In this document: positions 24,464 to 33,230 of the stretch, piece by piece
Layout of the letters: each line of letters begins with the position of its first letter
Numbering within the stretch: position 1 is the first letter of the stretch
DNA from: Arthrobacter sp. SLBN-100
GTDB lineage: Bacteria > Actinomycetota > Actinomycetes > Actinomycetales > Micrococcaceae
DNA length: 64,000 nucleotides
Assembly (NCBI RefSeq): GCF_006715305.1
Contig: NZ_VFMY01000002.1
Location: 62,001-126,000, forward strand
Reading direction: 5' to 3'
Program-made: the position numbers and the translations under genes
Notes under the pieces: generated by a model
What the model was told of the DNA's origin: nothing
The model's input: only the letters and a program-made list of their open reading frames with translations
The model's database searches: none

Positions 24464-27015
24464 AAATACGCCGACTAGTAAGTCCACGGCGCTTCAACAC
24501 TCCAGCATTTTGGTCGCGACGGGCACGACGAATCGGTCGAAAACGTCGAAGGGCCATTTATTGGACGGAGTTTGTGCACCGGGTGGCCGATCGAAAAAAG
24601 GCCTTCACCGCTGTACGGCATCTCTTCGTATCGAGCTTAGGATCGCTCCTGCTGGTAGGCGGCGGGATCGCTTTACTCGAAGTCACTGCAAGTGTCGTTC
24701 GTAACGTCGTAGGGGATCAGAAACTTCCAATCCTTAGTGCCCTTGATTCATCGAGCGACGGAAACGTATCGGCGTTCGTAGGGGCCGGCGTTGCGATTGC
24801 CGCTACTCTGCTTGGCCTCTACTATGCAACGGTCGGCGTTGTGGCCTCGACCATCTATCGGGACGTCTCTGGCGAAGTACGAGATCTCTTCGTCAGGGAG
24901 CGAAATGGCGAAATCTATATACGCTCGCTCGTACTCACCCTCGCTGGCGGGCTTGTCCTCCTGGTGATGCGTGCGCTCGGCTACAACGCCACGGGATTGA
25001 CGCTACTCGGCATGGCTGCATTGGCCGTCATGACGTCCGTGTGGCTGATGATTCTTGGTCAGCGGCTGTTTGGCTTTTTCGATCCCTCACTTCTCAGTCG
25101 TGCTCTATCTGGTCAGTTACTGCACGCGATGCGTACCGCTTCTGACCCCAAATCACGGGGCAATGACGTCCGCCAGACCCGTGCCCAGTACGAGGCAAAG
25201 ACGAGCCCGGCAACATATGTGGACATCGTGCATCTAATCGAAGGTTCCACCCTCCGAGACGCTCGAGCTCCCTTGGCCATAACACAGCAACTGCTAGCAA
25301 TCCTGACCGCGTACTCCGTGACTAAGGATGCCATTCCTACTGACAGCAAGTGGTGGAATCAAGTGCCTAAGCATCACAACTGGCTCACTATGGATCCCAC
25401 CAGACTTGATATAGCTATCCGGACTTCCACCGGGTTTGATCCTGAAACTGAGCCCGATTATCTATGGCTCGAGAAAAAGATTGCGGAGTTATTGCAGGTT
25501 ACGCTGGGGGCTGCTTTCCGTGCCAGAGGTGGAGCGGATGCCCTTGCCACGGCTGACTCCGTTCTTTCCCTTGTCGTAAACCTAACTGCTCGGTTGCAAG
25601 TCGAGGAGGCCTTGGCTGTCGAAGTCGCTTGGAGCAAAGCTGTGGCTAGCATCGCTACTTCGCAGGAGGCCGGCAGCGATGCCATCTCGGGATCGACAGT
25701 CAAGCTTAACCAGATGGCAGCTGCTGAGCGCTTGGTGCTTCCGCTAATTCACATGTGGCTTGGCCTCGTCCACGCGGCCGAAGCTCTGCAGCAGCGCGAC
25801 CTGCCTCATGAGTGGAGCTTGGCGCTTGATGATCCTTCTGCCCTTTACAAGGGACAACTCCCAACGGCCACTCGCCACCTACTTGAACAGTTCGCTGCTG
25901 CTATTGCACGCGAGAAACGCGTAGAAGGTCGCGTCGTAACTCCGGGTTGGTGGACAAGCCATTACGCAGCCCGAAGCATGACGGAAGCACTGCTGCAAAC
26001 TGAGACCGCCTTGCTCGACGCGGTTCATTCGCGGACCTTCGACCGGCTGGCGCAATTTCGCTCTGAAGGCCGTGAAGACCTTGCTGCTGTAGTCGGAATG
26101 GCTTCACTGGAGCTGCTCCACAAAATCGAGGTTCATCGAGGAGCAGTCCGAGCGGCAGAGCAAAAGCTGGCGAGCTACCGGAACCTCAATACCGATAACG
26201 AACAGTGGCCTGAGCAAACGGTGAATTCCCTTGACCCTGCCTCGGACCGCCGCCGCATACTGCGAGAACTAGCCATAGCGATACCTGCTCTTCGCCGTAA
26301 TCAATTCGATTCGCAGGAGCCCGACCTCTACGGCCAGGCGTACCAATTCGTCTTCAATGGCGCCTTCGACGCGATACTTGAGGGTCAAGATGAGGCTGCC
26401 ATTGCCCTTTATGAGGCATGCTTCTTGGAGATGGAGCATGCCCGTAGACGACTGATATCGGACTTAAAGAATCTAAATACACAGTCTCGAGTTACCTATT
26501 CCGCTGAACCACTTATCGGGTGCATGGAACTCTCTGGTTATGCACTACTGATGCAGGAGGTTGATGGCAGAGGAATATGGCCGGTTATCAAGCAAGGCTG
26601 GGATAACCTCTTTGCCACTAACGAGCAGGCCCCCGAGATGCTCATGGCCGCGGCCAGCCTTATTGACGAATCGTTCGCTATGACAGCCGGAGGACTAGAG
26701 CGAAGCCGGAGATCAGCGGTTTTGAACGATCTGTTCGAGCAGCGGGGGATCCGAAAGGATGGCTGGGACAACTTTGCTGGAAAGCGTGAACCGCCGCATC
26801 CAAGCCCGATCGTCTCTGCCCTGGTTCCATCTGCCTACGGGATACACGACGATCTTCACACCCTTTTTATCGCCGAGTATCTAGTTGGCCACCTACCTGA
26901 AGGAACCGACATCGGGCACAGGGTTGAATCACTACAAAAGCAAATCGGTCGGTATCGCTCGGAGAGCACTCGGCGCTCAGAACCGGAACCAGGACAGTCC
27001 AATGTACGGGGATGA
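24451..27015 (+). CDS. Large membrane-anchored protein of unknown family
   Basis: An 854-residue protein. The basic N-terminus is followed by four hydrophobic segments (about residues 55-78, 105-130, 153-170 and 175-195), then about 650 soluble, helical residues with no motif I recognise. The start at 24451 (or ATG 24460) overlaps the nuclease gene by 13 bp, and its end overlaps the next gene. Third-position bases are visibly more AT-rich than in the plasmid genes around it, a sign of separate acquisition. The paired membrane anchor and large cytosolic sensor-like domain would suit a defence or signalling role, but this is inference. Confidence 0.75.
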   Translation: MGRMKIRRLVSPRRFNTPAFWSRRARRIGRKRRRAIYWTEFVHRVADRKKAFTAVRHLFVSSLGSLLLVGGGIALLEVTASVVRNVVGDQKLPILSALDSSSDGNVSAFVGAGVAIAATLLGLYYATVGVVASTIYRDVSGEVRDLFVRERNGEIYIRSLVLTLAGGLVLLVMRALGYNATGLTLLGMAALAVMTSVWLMILGQRLFGFFDPSLLSRALSGQLLHAMRTASDPKSRGNDVRQTRAQYEAKTSPATYVDIVHLIEGSTLRDARAPLAITQQLLAILTAYSVTKDAIPTDSKWWNQVPKHHNWLTMDPTRLDIAIRTSTGFDPETEPDYLWLEKKIAELLQVTLGAAFRARGGADALATADSVLSLVVNLTARLQVEEALAVEVAWSKAVASIATSQEAGSDAISGSTVKLNQMAAAERLVLPLIHMWLGLVHAAEALQQRDLPHEWSLALDDPSALYKGQLPTATRHLLEQFAAAIAREKRVEGRVVTPGWWTSHYAARSMTEALLQTETALLDAVHSRTFDRLAQFRSEGREDLAAVVGMASLELLHKIEVHRGAVRAAEQKLASYRNLNTDNEQWPEQTVNSLDPASDRRRILRELAIAIPALRRNQFDSQEPDLYGQAYQFVFNGAFDAILEGQDEAAIALYEACFLEMEHARRRLISDLKNLNTQSRVTYSAEPLIGCMELSGYALLMQEVDGRGIWPVIKQGWDNLFATNEQAPEMLMAAASLIDESFAMTAGGLERSRRSAVLNDLFEQRGIRKDGWDNFAGKREPPHPSPIVSALVPSAYGIHDDLHTLFIAEYLVGHLPEGTDIGHRVESLQKQIGRYRSESTRRSEPEPGQSNVRG

Positions 27016-28015
27016 TTTTTTCGAAGGCCTAACAAGTGCACGGCCACCCCGCGGGGCACCCATTGATGCAGTCTCCGGATCACGACTTACTGGGAGACGA
27101 TCAGTGCCCGAGGAGGGCATGTATGTGAACTGGTTTCTTGAAGATGTGGCCAAGTCGGTGCCGTATGGGCGGGGATTTGATGAGGGTTTCCAATTAGCCC
27201 TAGTACCCGCGAACCCTGCGGTCCAAGAACTTGTCGTCAACGCGTTACCGGCCCATCTTTATGGGCACGCAAGGCTGGCCGAAGCCTTCCGTGAATTCCT
27301 CGTTCCTGCAACGTTCGACATCGTCGGGGGAAAGCTCTACTTGGAAATCGAATACTTCTACAAGGACGGTGTAGAAGACGGTAAGCCAATTGCCTTCAAA
27401 ATTCACATCTTGCCCCGAGACTCGGTCTCCAAAATATTTGGGAAGTATCGCCAGGCCTATGCCATCGATTCAGAAGTTCTAGATGAACCAGCGCAAAGGT
27501 CTACAGCGCCACTTAATTCGAAGAATCTCGTAGTTGTATCGCTTCCGTCTCCTTGGGCAAGACGTTCATCGAGAATGGTTTCCCTGCTGCGTGAGGTAGG
27601 CAGTCAAATAAGCGTGGCAACTGATTTCCTTACGGGGGAGCACGGACGCAATTCCGGATTCGACTACAAAGCACATGGTGAGCTGATCAACGATCACGTG
27701 CTGATGCGAACCAGAGCCATCGGCTGGGCAGGGCGTAACACCTTCTCCGAGGGGATGCTTGACCCAGAGAAGGCCTGGCGGGCGATTCAATTCGCCCGTT
27801 TCCAGATCCTGGTGCGAGATACGGTGCTGGGAGGGCTACAGGAAGCGATTGACAGGGCCGGGCTTGCAATAGGCTATACGGCAAAGCTTGAGCTTTCAGG
27901 TGTCCTGGATTCCGAGGACCTTGATGAGTGCGAAGCAGAACTTCAAAGTGGAACCCGTCGAATCCTCGAACTTATCCACCCTGAGCTGAGAAGCACCCTC
28001 AAAGCCAAGCCGTGA
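27002..28015 (+). CDS. Partner of the large membrane protein, unknown family
   Basis: A 337-residue soluble protein from ATG 27002 (MYGDDFFEGLTSARPPRG), with AGGAC upstream. The frame is open earlier, but the overlap with the preceding stop (14 bp) and the ribosome site fix this start. It has a strand-rich middle (GGKLYLEIEYFYKDG..., FKIHILPRDSVSKIFGKYR) and a helical C-terminus. Its AT-rich third positions match those of the upstream gene, so the two travelled together. No family is recognised. Confidence 0.7.
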   Translation: MYGDDFFEGLTSARPPRGAPIDAVSGSRLTGRRSVPEEGMYVNWFLEDVAKSVPYGRGFDEGFQLALVPANPAVQELVVNALPAHLYGHARLAEAFREFLVPATFDIVGGKLYLEIEYFYKDGVEDGKPIAFKIHILPRDSVSKIFGKYRQAYAIDSEVLDEPAQRSTAPLNSKNLVVVSLPSPWARRSSRMVSLLREVGSQISVATDFLTGEHGRNSGFDYKAHGELINDHVLMRTRAIGWAGRNTFSEGMLDPEKAWRAIQFARFQILVRDTVLGGLQEAIDRAGLAIGYTAKLELSGVLDSEDLDECEAELQSGTRRILELIHPELRSTLKAKP

Positions 28016-28146
28016 TGTAGGCCCGGGCTGATTGTGAAAGGTAATACTGGCGGGGGATGCAGCCGTTGGAATTCAGCTCCTGTGAGGGGGTGCCGTCAGA
28101 CATTTGACAGGTGGTAGTTTCTTTCAATCCAGGGGGAGGGGCGGCC

Positions 28147-29241
28147 ATGGCGCACACATACATCTACAAGGCATGTGAGCACTGCAACGAGCAGTTCACC
28201 ATGAAGGGGCGCCAGACCGTGGCGCGGCAGAAGAAGGCGCGGTTCTGCTCGGTTGCCTGTCGGTCCGCATCCGGCCGCCGGGACGTCACCTGCAAACACT
28301 GCGGAATGGTTTTCAGCAGGAAAGCCAGCGAAGCAGCGGACCGCCACTTCTGCAGCCGCAAGTGCATGTTCGCAGAGTGGGGCTGCGCGGTTTGCTCGAA
28401 AATCCGGCCGGAAGAACGCAGAATGGCGGGGGACACTCATTGTTCGGACCGGTGTGCGCTGACCACCCAACTGGAGGAGCTCGCCCGCGAGACCGGTGAG
28501 CTTTTCGCGGTCTGCCGCAGGTGTAAACACATTCTGCCGGCCGAGCGGTTTACCAAGGAACGCAAGCACCGCAACGGGCTTTCCCACGACTGCAAGGACT
28601 GCAGCCGGGCCTACTACGAGGAAAACAAGGGCGCTTATCAGCGGCGCCGCTACCAGTACCAGGCGGCGCCCGGTGGGATCATGATCGACTTCACGCCAGC
28701 CCAGAAAGAAGCACGGTTCGCACTCTGGGGCGGACACTGCTGGATGTGCGGAATCGCCGACGCCACCGAAGAGGATCACGTCAAACCCATCTCCAAGGGC
28801 GGGTCCCACTGCCTGTCCAACCTTCGCCCCATCTGCAAGAGGTGCAACACGACGAAACGAGGCGCCTGGCCGTTGCCGGCCGAGTCGCTTCGGGCCAACT
28901 TCCGGCATCCCTCACCACGTGAAGGCAGCGCCCGCGACGAGGTTACCGAGCGCCAGCCGCGGGTCCATTGGACCTGTCCGCAGTGCGGAAAAACGGATTT
29001 GATCAGAGCCCACGTGGCTCGGACGCGTAAGTACTGCTCGCAGGAGTGTGTGTTCAAATCGCGCATTAGCACGACGGTCGACAAGGTTTGCCTGAACCCG
29101 CTCTGCGCGAAGACCTTCACGCTGCCGGGAGGGAAAGGAGCGAAGGGTCGGAAGTTCTGCTCCATCGAGTGCGCCTGGGTGGCACGTGACCGGCCGGCGC
29201 ACTGGCGGGATGTCTCCGAAGGACAGCTCACCCTTTTCTGA
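28147..29241 (+). CDS. HNH endonuclease with multiple zinc ribbons
   Basis: A 364-residue protein from ATG 28147, after GGGAGGGGCGGCC. Several CxxC...CxxxC zinc knuckles lie in the first 150 residues (CEHCNEQF, FCSVACRS, CKHCGMVF, FCSRKCMF). A central HNH core has CWMCGIADATEEDHVKPISKGGSHCLSNLRPICKRCNTTKRG (D-H, N, then C..C). Further zinc ribbons lie at the C-terminus (CPQCGKTD, YCSQECVF, FCSIECAW). Cys4-His HNH nucleases of this type nick or cut DNA, often in phage or plasmid contexts. The unusual density of zinc sites suggests broad DNA or RNA contact. Target unknown. Confidence 0.85.
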   Translation: MAHTYIYKACEHCNEQFTMKGRQTVARQKKARFCSVACRSASGRRDVTCKHCGMVFSRKASEAADRHFCSRKCMFAEWGCAVCSKIRPEERRMAGDTHCSDRCALTTQLEELARETGELFAVCRRCKHILPAERFTKERKHRNGLSHDCKDCSRAYYEENKGAYQRRRYQYQAAPGGIMIDFTPAQKEARFALWGGHCWMCGIADATEEDHVKPISKGGSHCLSNLRPICKRCNTTKRGAWPLPAESLRANFRHPSPREGSARDEVTERQPRVHWTCPQCGKTDLIRAHVARTRKYCSQECVFKSRISTTVDKVCLNPLCAKTFTLPGGKGAKGRKFCSIECAWVARDRPAHWRDVSEGQLTLF

Positions 29242-29273
29242 GGGAGAGGCATGGAAACCCGGAGCGCGTCCGG

Positions 29274-29573
29274 TCAGTCGGGCGTATTGTATCTCGCAAG
29301 CTCGTTGAGCAGAACGATCTGGTATACGCCCCCGGCAACGGATGGTCGAATCCCTTGGTCTGCCAGCGCCATAGTTGACTCGCCCGATCGGGCAATTTTT
29401 CGGGCAACCTGTTCAACCCGTTCGTGGAATGTTCTCTTTGTTCCGGAGGCGGTTCGAAGCGAGTGCCATTCTCGGGTCATCTGTCGGCTGATGCCAAGCG
29501 CCGCCCTTCCGACTCTGTCCAAGAGACGTCGGCCCGGACGGCGCCACGGCATCATCCCGCTCGGTTTCGGCAT
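29274..29573 (-). CDS. Possible small helical protein
   Basis: A 99-residue frame (MPKPSGMMPWRRPG...) with a basic, helical middle (TKRTFHERVEQVARKIARSGEST) and hydrophobic end. The ribosome site is poor and the family unknown. It could be a genuine short gene or the remains of one. Otherwise 29242-29777 holds nothing that I can support. Confidence 0.3.
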   Translation of the reverse strand: MPKPSGMMPWRRPGRRLLDRVGRAALGISRQMTREWHSLRTASGTKRTFHERVEQVARKIARSGESTMALADQGIRPSVAGGVYQIVLLNELARYNTPD

Positions 29574-29777
29574 CCATCAGGCTCCGGCCCGTTGCGGATC
29601 GTGTTCGGCGACAGTTCCCGGGCCATTTATCGGTGACACACGCCAGTAACAGCGTCTCCAAAGTTCTCCCGGACGTCTACATCAGCTGCGTCGGCGCTGC
29701 AGGACTCCAGCGTAGATGCGCCTGTGACCATATCCTCGTCGACCAGGTCCCGGACTGTGCCTAGGGCGGGGAGGATC

Positions 29778-29791
29778 GAGTACAAGTACTC
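29778..29791 (+). promoter_or_regulatory. Palindrome at start of HTH gene, probable operator
   Basis: GAGTACAAGTACTC (GAGTAC/GTACTC arms, 2 bp centre) lies 10 bp before the ATG at 29801. Its position would allow the encoded HTH protein to control itself. Confidence 0.45.
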
Positions 29792-29800
29792 GTGCGCAGG

Positions 29801-30274
29801 ATGACCCCACGCGAAGCACAAGCTCCCGAGAATAGGGTCGGGGAGAGTGAGCTGGCGCAGTACGAAGCTTCGGGGCGGTTGAGGTCGCGTCCATGGCCTG
29901 TTGGCCCGAGTGAGAGCTATGGGAAAGTGGACTTTGAGGACGGCGAGGGAAAGACCGTCCTCACCGTCTACGTACAGCGCGGGCCCGAAGAAGCAGGTTA
30001 CGTCCTGCACATCGATCACCTAGCCGCGCCGTTGCGGGTGGATGGTACGCTCCTTCGCCTGAGCCCGGCGCCTCACACTGACAGGGACGCCCTCGACTTC
30101 CGCCGGATCACGGCTGCCCGTACGGCTGCCGCGAAGGCAGAGGCCGAGTTGGAAGCCGCCGTTACCGCCGCCCGCGCGAACGGAGACTCCTGGGAGGTTA
30201 TCGGCGCCGCCCTCGGCACGTCCGCTCGAACTGCGCAGGAGCGCTTCGGCCACACACCGAGACGCTTTAGGTAG
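29801..30274 (+). CDS. Small actinobacterial HTH protein
   Basis: A 157-residue protein. The first half is a beta-rich domain (YGKVDFEDGEGKTVLTVYVQRGPEEAGYVLHIDHLAA). A helix follows (ARTAAAKAEAELEAAVTAARANG), then a C-terminal helix-turn-helix SWEVIGAALGTSARTAQERFG, typical of small actinobacterial DNA binders. ATG 29801 was chosen; a GTG 9 nt upstream is possible. The region 30275-30557 to its right has no gene. Confidence 0.65.
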   Translation: MTPREAQAPENRVGESELAQYEASGRLRSRPWPVGPSESYGKVDFEDGEGKTVLTVYVQRGPEEAGYVLHIDHLAAPLRVDGTLLRLSPAPHTDRDALDFRRITAARTAAAKAEAELEAAVTAARANGDSWEVIGAALGTSARTAQERFGHTPRRFR

Positions 30275-30390
30275 CCCCAACTATTAGCGTTGGGTTGTAG
30301 AGCAACCTTTGTTAGGAACTTGAGCCTCCGTCAGACTGGAATCTTAGACTGCCTGGCGGGGGACTGCCCAAAAGGCGAAGTGGACTCTAA

Positions 30391-30424
30391 CCTGACGTTT
30401 TTTCAAAGCCCTTCTGACGTCAGG
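30391..30424. repeat. Inverted repeat CCTGACG...CGTCAGG
   Basis: CCTGACG (30391-30397) and CGTCAGG (30418-30424) flank 20 bp. The right arm is part of a CTGACGTCAG palindrome (30414-30423). It lies in a gene-free stretch 30275-30557, with no open reading frame of note. It may be a scar of a mobile element or a terminator of the gene at 29.8-30.3 kb. Confidence 0.4.
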
Positions 30425-30557
30425 CTGGGGTGTGCACCAATTAGACGGACTCTCGCCGCGCGCCAGGTCAGTGAATAGTGGCGATAAGTGGCGGCAAATT
30501 TGCAGCGCTTCATGTCGCAGCATGGGGCAGAACGAGGAGCGGTAGCGCCGGCTGGCC

Positions 30558-31565
30558 CTACTCGCAGCCGCAGGATTGTCTGACAGCTAGCTGCGGGATG
30601 GTTTTGTCGATAGAGGCAGGTGAGCCAGGTTCTTGAATCCGCTCGAGCAGCATGCGCGCCGCGCGGCGTCCGAGGGCTTCGCCTTTGGTGTCGACGCTGG
30701 TAAGGGGTGGTTCCCAGAGGGCTGCTCCGCCGATGTTGTCGTAGCCGATGACTCTGGTGGAAGTCCCTAGGCCGTGGATGCGGAGTGCCCGGTAAAGTCC
30801 GAAGGCAATGCTGTCGCTATGGCAAATGATGCCGTCGGGGAGGGGTCCGGCTTCGATGAGCCGCTGACCAAGGTCGAGGCCGCTGACGCTGTTGACGGCG
30901 CCTGGGATGTCAATCAGTGAAGACCCGTCAAGTCCGTTTCGTTTGAGGGCCTCTTTCACACCCTTTGTTCGGTCCGTGCGGGACAGGATAGCGGGCAGTC
31001 CGCCGAGGTAGGCAATAGTTTCGCACCCGTGAGCCTCTATCAGGTGCGTTGCAGCGAGCCGGCCGCCAACGACGTCGTCCGCGCCGACGTATGGCGCGTC
31101 GACATTTTTTATGTAACGGGTCATCAGAACGTGCTCAAGCCCCCACGTTCTGAGTTCGTCGACGAGGGATGGGCTGGTTCCGGTCGCGGGCACGAGTGCC
31201 AGTCCGGCCACCTGGTGCTCCCGAAGTTTCCGGATGGCCTCGTGCTGACGGTCAGGATTGTCACCTGTGTTGACGAGCAGCGGGAGGTACCCGGAGTCGG
31301 TTAGACCGGTCTCCAGGCCGTGGATCAGCTCACCGAAGAAGGGACTTGCAATATTGGTAACAACAACGCCGATGGTATTCGCCGTCTGGGTGCGTAGAGA
31401 TGCGGCACCCCGGTTGTAGACGTATCCGAGCTTTTGCATGGACTCGGCGACCCGTTGGCGGGTTTGCTGCGACACCCGTCCTGTTTCCCGCAGCACGAGC
31501 GACGCCGTAGCGCGGGAAACGCCTGCGTGGTCGGCGACATCCTGCAGGGTTACCGTCCCGGACAT
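30558..31565 (-). CDS. LacI-family transcription regulator (importer/lyase operon)
   Basis: A 335-residue regulator. Residues 1-50 are the HTH and hinge (VTLQDVADHAGVSRATASLVLRETGRVSQQTRQRVAESMQKLGYVYNRGAASLR). A periplasmic-binding-protein-like effector domain follows (TIGVVVTNIASPFFGELIHGLE, ending PQLAVRQSCGC). It is divergent from the ABC importer at 31.8 kb and most likely represses it through the dyad at 31760-31779, released by the imported substrate. Confidence 0.9.
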   Translation of the reverse strand: MSGTVTLQDVADHAGVSRATASLVLRETGRVSQQTRQRVAESMQKLGYVYNRGAASLRTQTANTIGVVVTNIASPFFGELIHGLETGLTDSGYLPLLVNTGDNPDRQHEAIRKLREHQVAGLALVPATGTSPSLVDELRTWGLEHVLMTRYIKNVDAPYVGADDVVGGRLAATHLIEAHGCETIAYLGGLPAILSRTDRTKGVKEALKRNGLDGSSLIDIPGAVNSVSGLDLGQRLIEAGPLPDGIICHSDSIAFGLYRALRIHGLGTSTRVIGYDNIGGAALWEPPLTSVDTKGEALGRRAARMLLERIQEPGSPASIDKTIPQLAVRQSCGCE

Positions 31566-31728
31566 GCAAGCCTCCCAGCCCTATCGTTCACATCACAGGG
31601 TAACCAAGAGTGACCGCTGCTGGAATAATGATATACCGATCTATCACTGAAGGACCATTCAACACACGAAGTCCACTTCTACCACGCCTACAGCGCATAG
31701 GATCCCGCCATCCTCTACCGGCTGCTGC

Positions 31729-31779
31729 TTGACAGTGATTCAGAGCACGTGCTTACATTTTGCTAGATCGATTAAGCAA
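31729..31779 (+). promoter_or_regulatory. Promoter and LacI-type operator of importer operon
   Basis: TTGACA (31729-31734) and TACATT/TTACAT (31753-31759) at a spacing of 18-19 bp form a promoter. The 20 bp dyad TTGCTAGATCGATTAAGCAA (31760-31779), with a central CG, is the shape of LacI-family operators and lies just after the -10, so binding would block transcription. A second dyad, TGATA...TATCA, is near 31630-31650. Confidence 0.65.
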
Positions 31780-31801
31780 GACATCTACCCAGGAGATCTA
31801 A

Positions 31802-33175
31802 ATGAACGCAAAGAAGCGGACGATTGCGGCTGCAGTGGCCCTCGCCGGCGCCATGGCACTTACTTCCTGCAGCCCCGGGGGTGAAGAGACTGCCCAGGAC
31901 GAGTCCCTGACTGTCTGGACTCTTGAACGCCAGCCTGACCGGGTCGAAATCCAAAAGCAGATTGCTGCTGACTTCACGAAGCAGTCCGGCGTTGATGTCG
32001 AGATCGTGGCCGTGGACGAAGCGCAGTACAACCAGCTGCTCGTGTCATCTGCGGCCTCCGGTGAACTTCCCGATGTGATCGGCGGGCTTGGGCTGCCTGG
32101 AGTGGGCGCCCTCCAGGCCAACGACCTGCTCGACGGCGACGCGGCCTCACGTGTGGTGAACGAGCTGGGAAAGGACACCTTCGCCCCGCGGTCCCTTGAG
32201 TTGGCCAGCATCCATGGGAAGCAGCTGGCCGTCCCGAGTGATTCCTGGGCATCCTTGCTCGTCTACCGCAAGGATCTGTTCGATAAGGCGGGCCTGAAGG
32301 CCCCTGAGACCTATGACGACATCCTCAAAGCCGCCCAGACTCTGACCACAGGCAACCAGGTCGGATTCTCCGGATTTACTACCAACCAGGAAACTTTTGA
32401 GCACCTGGCGCTGGGCAACGGCTGCCAGCTGGTCAGCGACTCCAAGGAGATCACCCTGGACAGCCCCGAATGCAGCACGGCCTTCAACTTCTACCAAGAG
32501 CTGATGACCAAGTACTCGGTACCCGGCGAGCAGGACACCAACACGGCGCGGTCCAACTACCTCTCCGGCCGGGCGGCCATGGTCATGTTCTCCTCATTCA
32601 TCCTCGATGAGATGGCCGGGCTCCGCAGCGACATGCTGCCCTCCTGCGCTGAGTGCGCCGGCGACCCCTCCTACCTGGCGAAGAACAGCGGAGTGGTTAC
32701 CGCGATCAAGGGCCCTGACGGATCCGAACCCGCACAGTTCGGCTCCCAGGTGAACTGGGCCATCCCGGTGGAAGCCGCTTCCCCGGCCTCTGATTTCGTC
32801 AAGTACATGATGAGTGACGGTTACGAGCGTTGGCTTGCATTTGCTCCCGAGGGCAAGGTCCCCTCACGCCAGGGCACCAAGGACAACCCGACCGCATACG
32901 TCGATGCCTGGAAGGCCATGCCTTCGGGCACCAGCACCAAGGCACCGCTGTCCGACTTCTACCCGCATTCCGTCATTGAGCAGCTGTCCACCTCACCGGA
33001 GAAGATGAGCCTTTGGGCTGTGCCACAGGGCCAGGGCGCACTGGCTGGCGCGCTGCTCGCTGAGAAGCCCGTGGCGAAGGCCATCAACTCGATGATCACC
33101 GGTGGAACGTCAGGGCAGGACGCAGCCAAATCAGCGACCGACTCCGTACGGACCATCCAGTCCACCCTGAAGTGA
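31802..33175 (+). CDS. ABC importer substrate-binding lipoprotein
   Basis: A 457-residue extracellular solute-binding protein (sugar-type, family 1). Signal peptide with lipobox ALTSC (Cys23). Then LTVWTLERQPDRVEIQKQIAADF and a mature two-lobe fold. The C-terminus ends in alanine-rich helices typical of family-1 binding proteins. ATG 31802 follows AGGAGATCTA. It feeds the two permeases downstream. Confidence 0.9.
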   Translation: MNAKKRTIAAAVALAGAMALTSCSPGGEETAQDESLTVWTLERQPDRVEIQKQIAADFTKQSGVDVEIVAVDEAQYNQLLVSSAASGELPDVIGGLGLPGVGALQANDLLDGDAASRVVNELGKDTFAPRSLELASIHGKQLAVPSDSWASLLVYRKDLFDKAGLKAPETYDDILKAAQTLTTGNQVGFSGFTTNQETFEHLALGNGCQLVSDSKEITLDSPECSTAFNFYQELMTKYSVPGEQDTNTARSNYLSGRAAMVMFSSFILDEMAGLRSDMLPSCAECAGDPSYLAKNSGVVTAIKGPDGSEPAQFGSQVNWAIPVEAASPASDFVKYMMSDGYERWLAFAPEGKVPSRQGTKDNPTAYVDAWKAMPSGTSTKAPLSDFYPHSVIEQLSTSPEKMSLWAVPQGQGALAGALLAEKPVAKAINSMITGGTSGQDAAKSATDSVRTIQSTLK

Positions 33176-33230
33176 CCGGCTGACCCACTGTGAACACCCG
33201 ATACCCCACACTCAGGTCACCGGAGGAACC

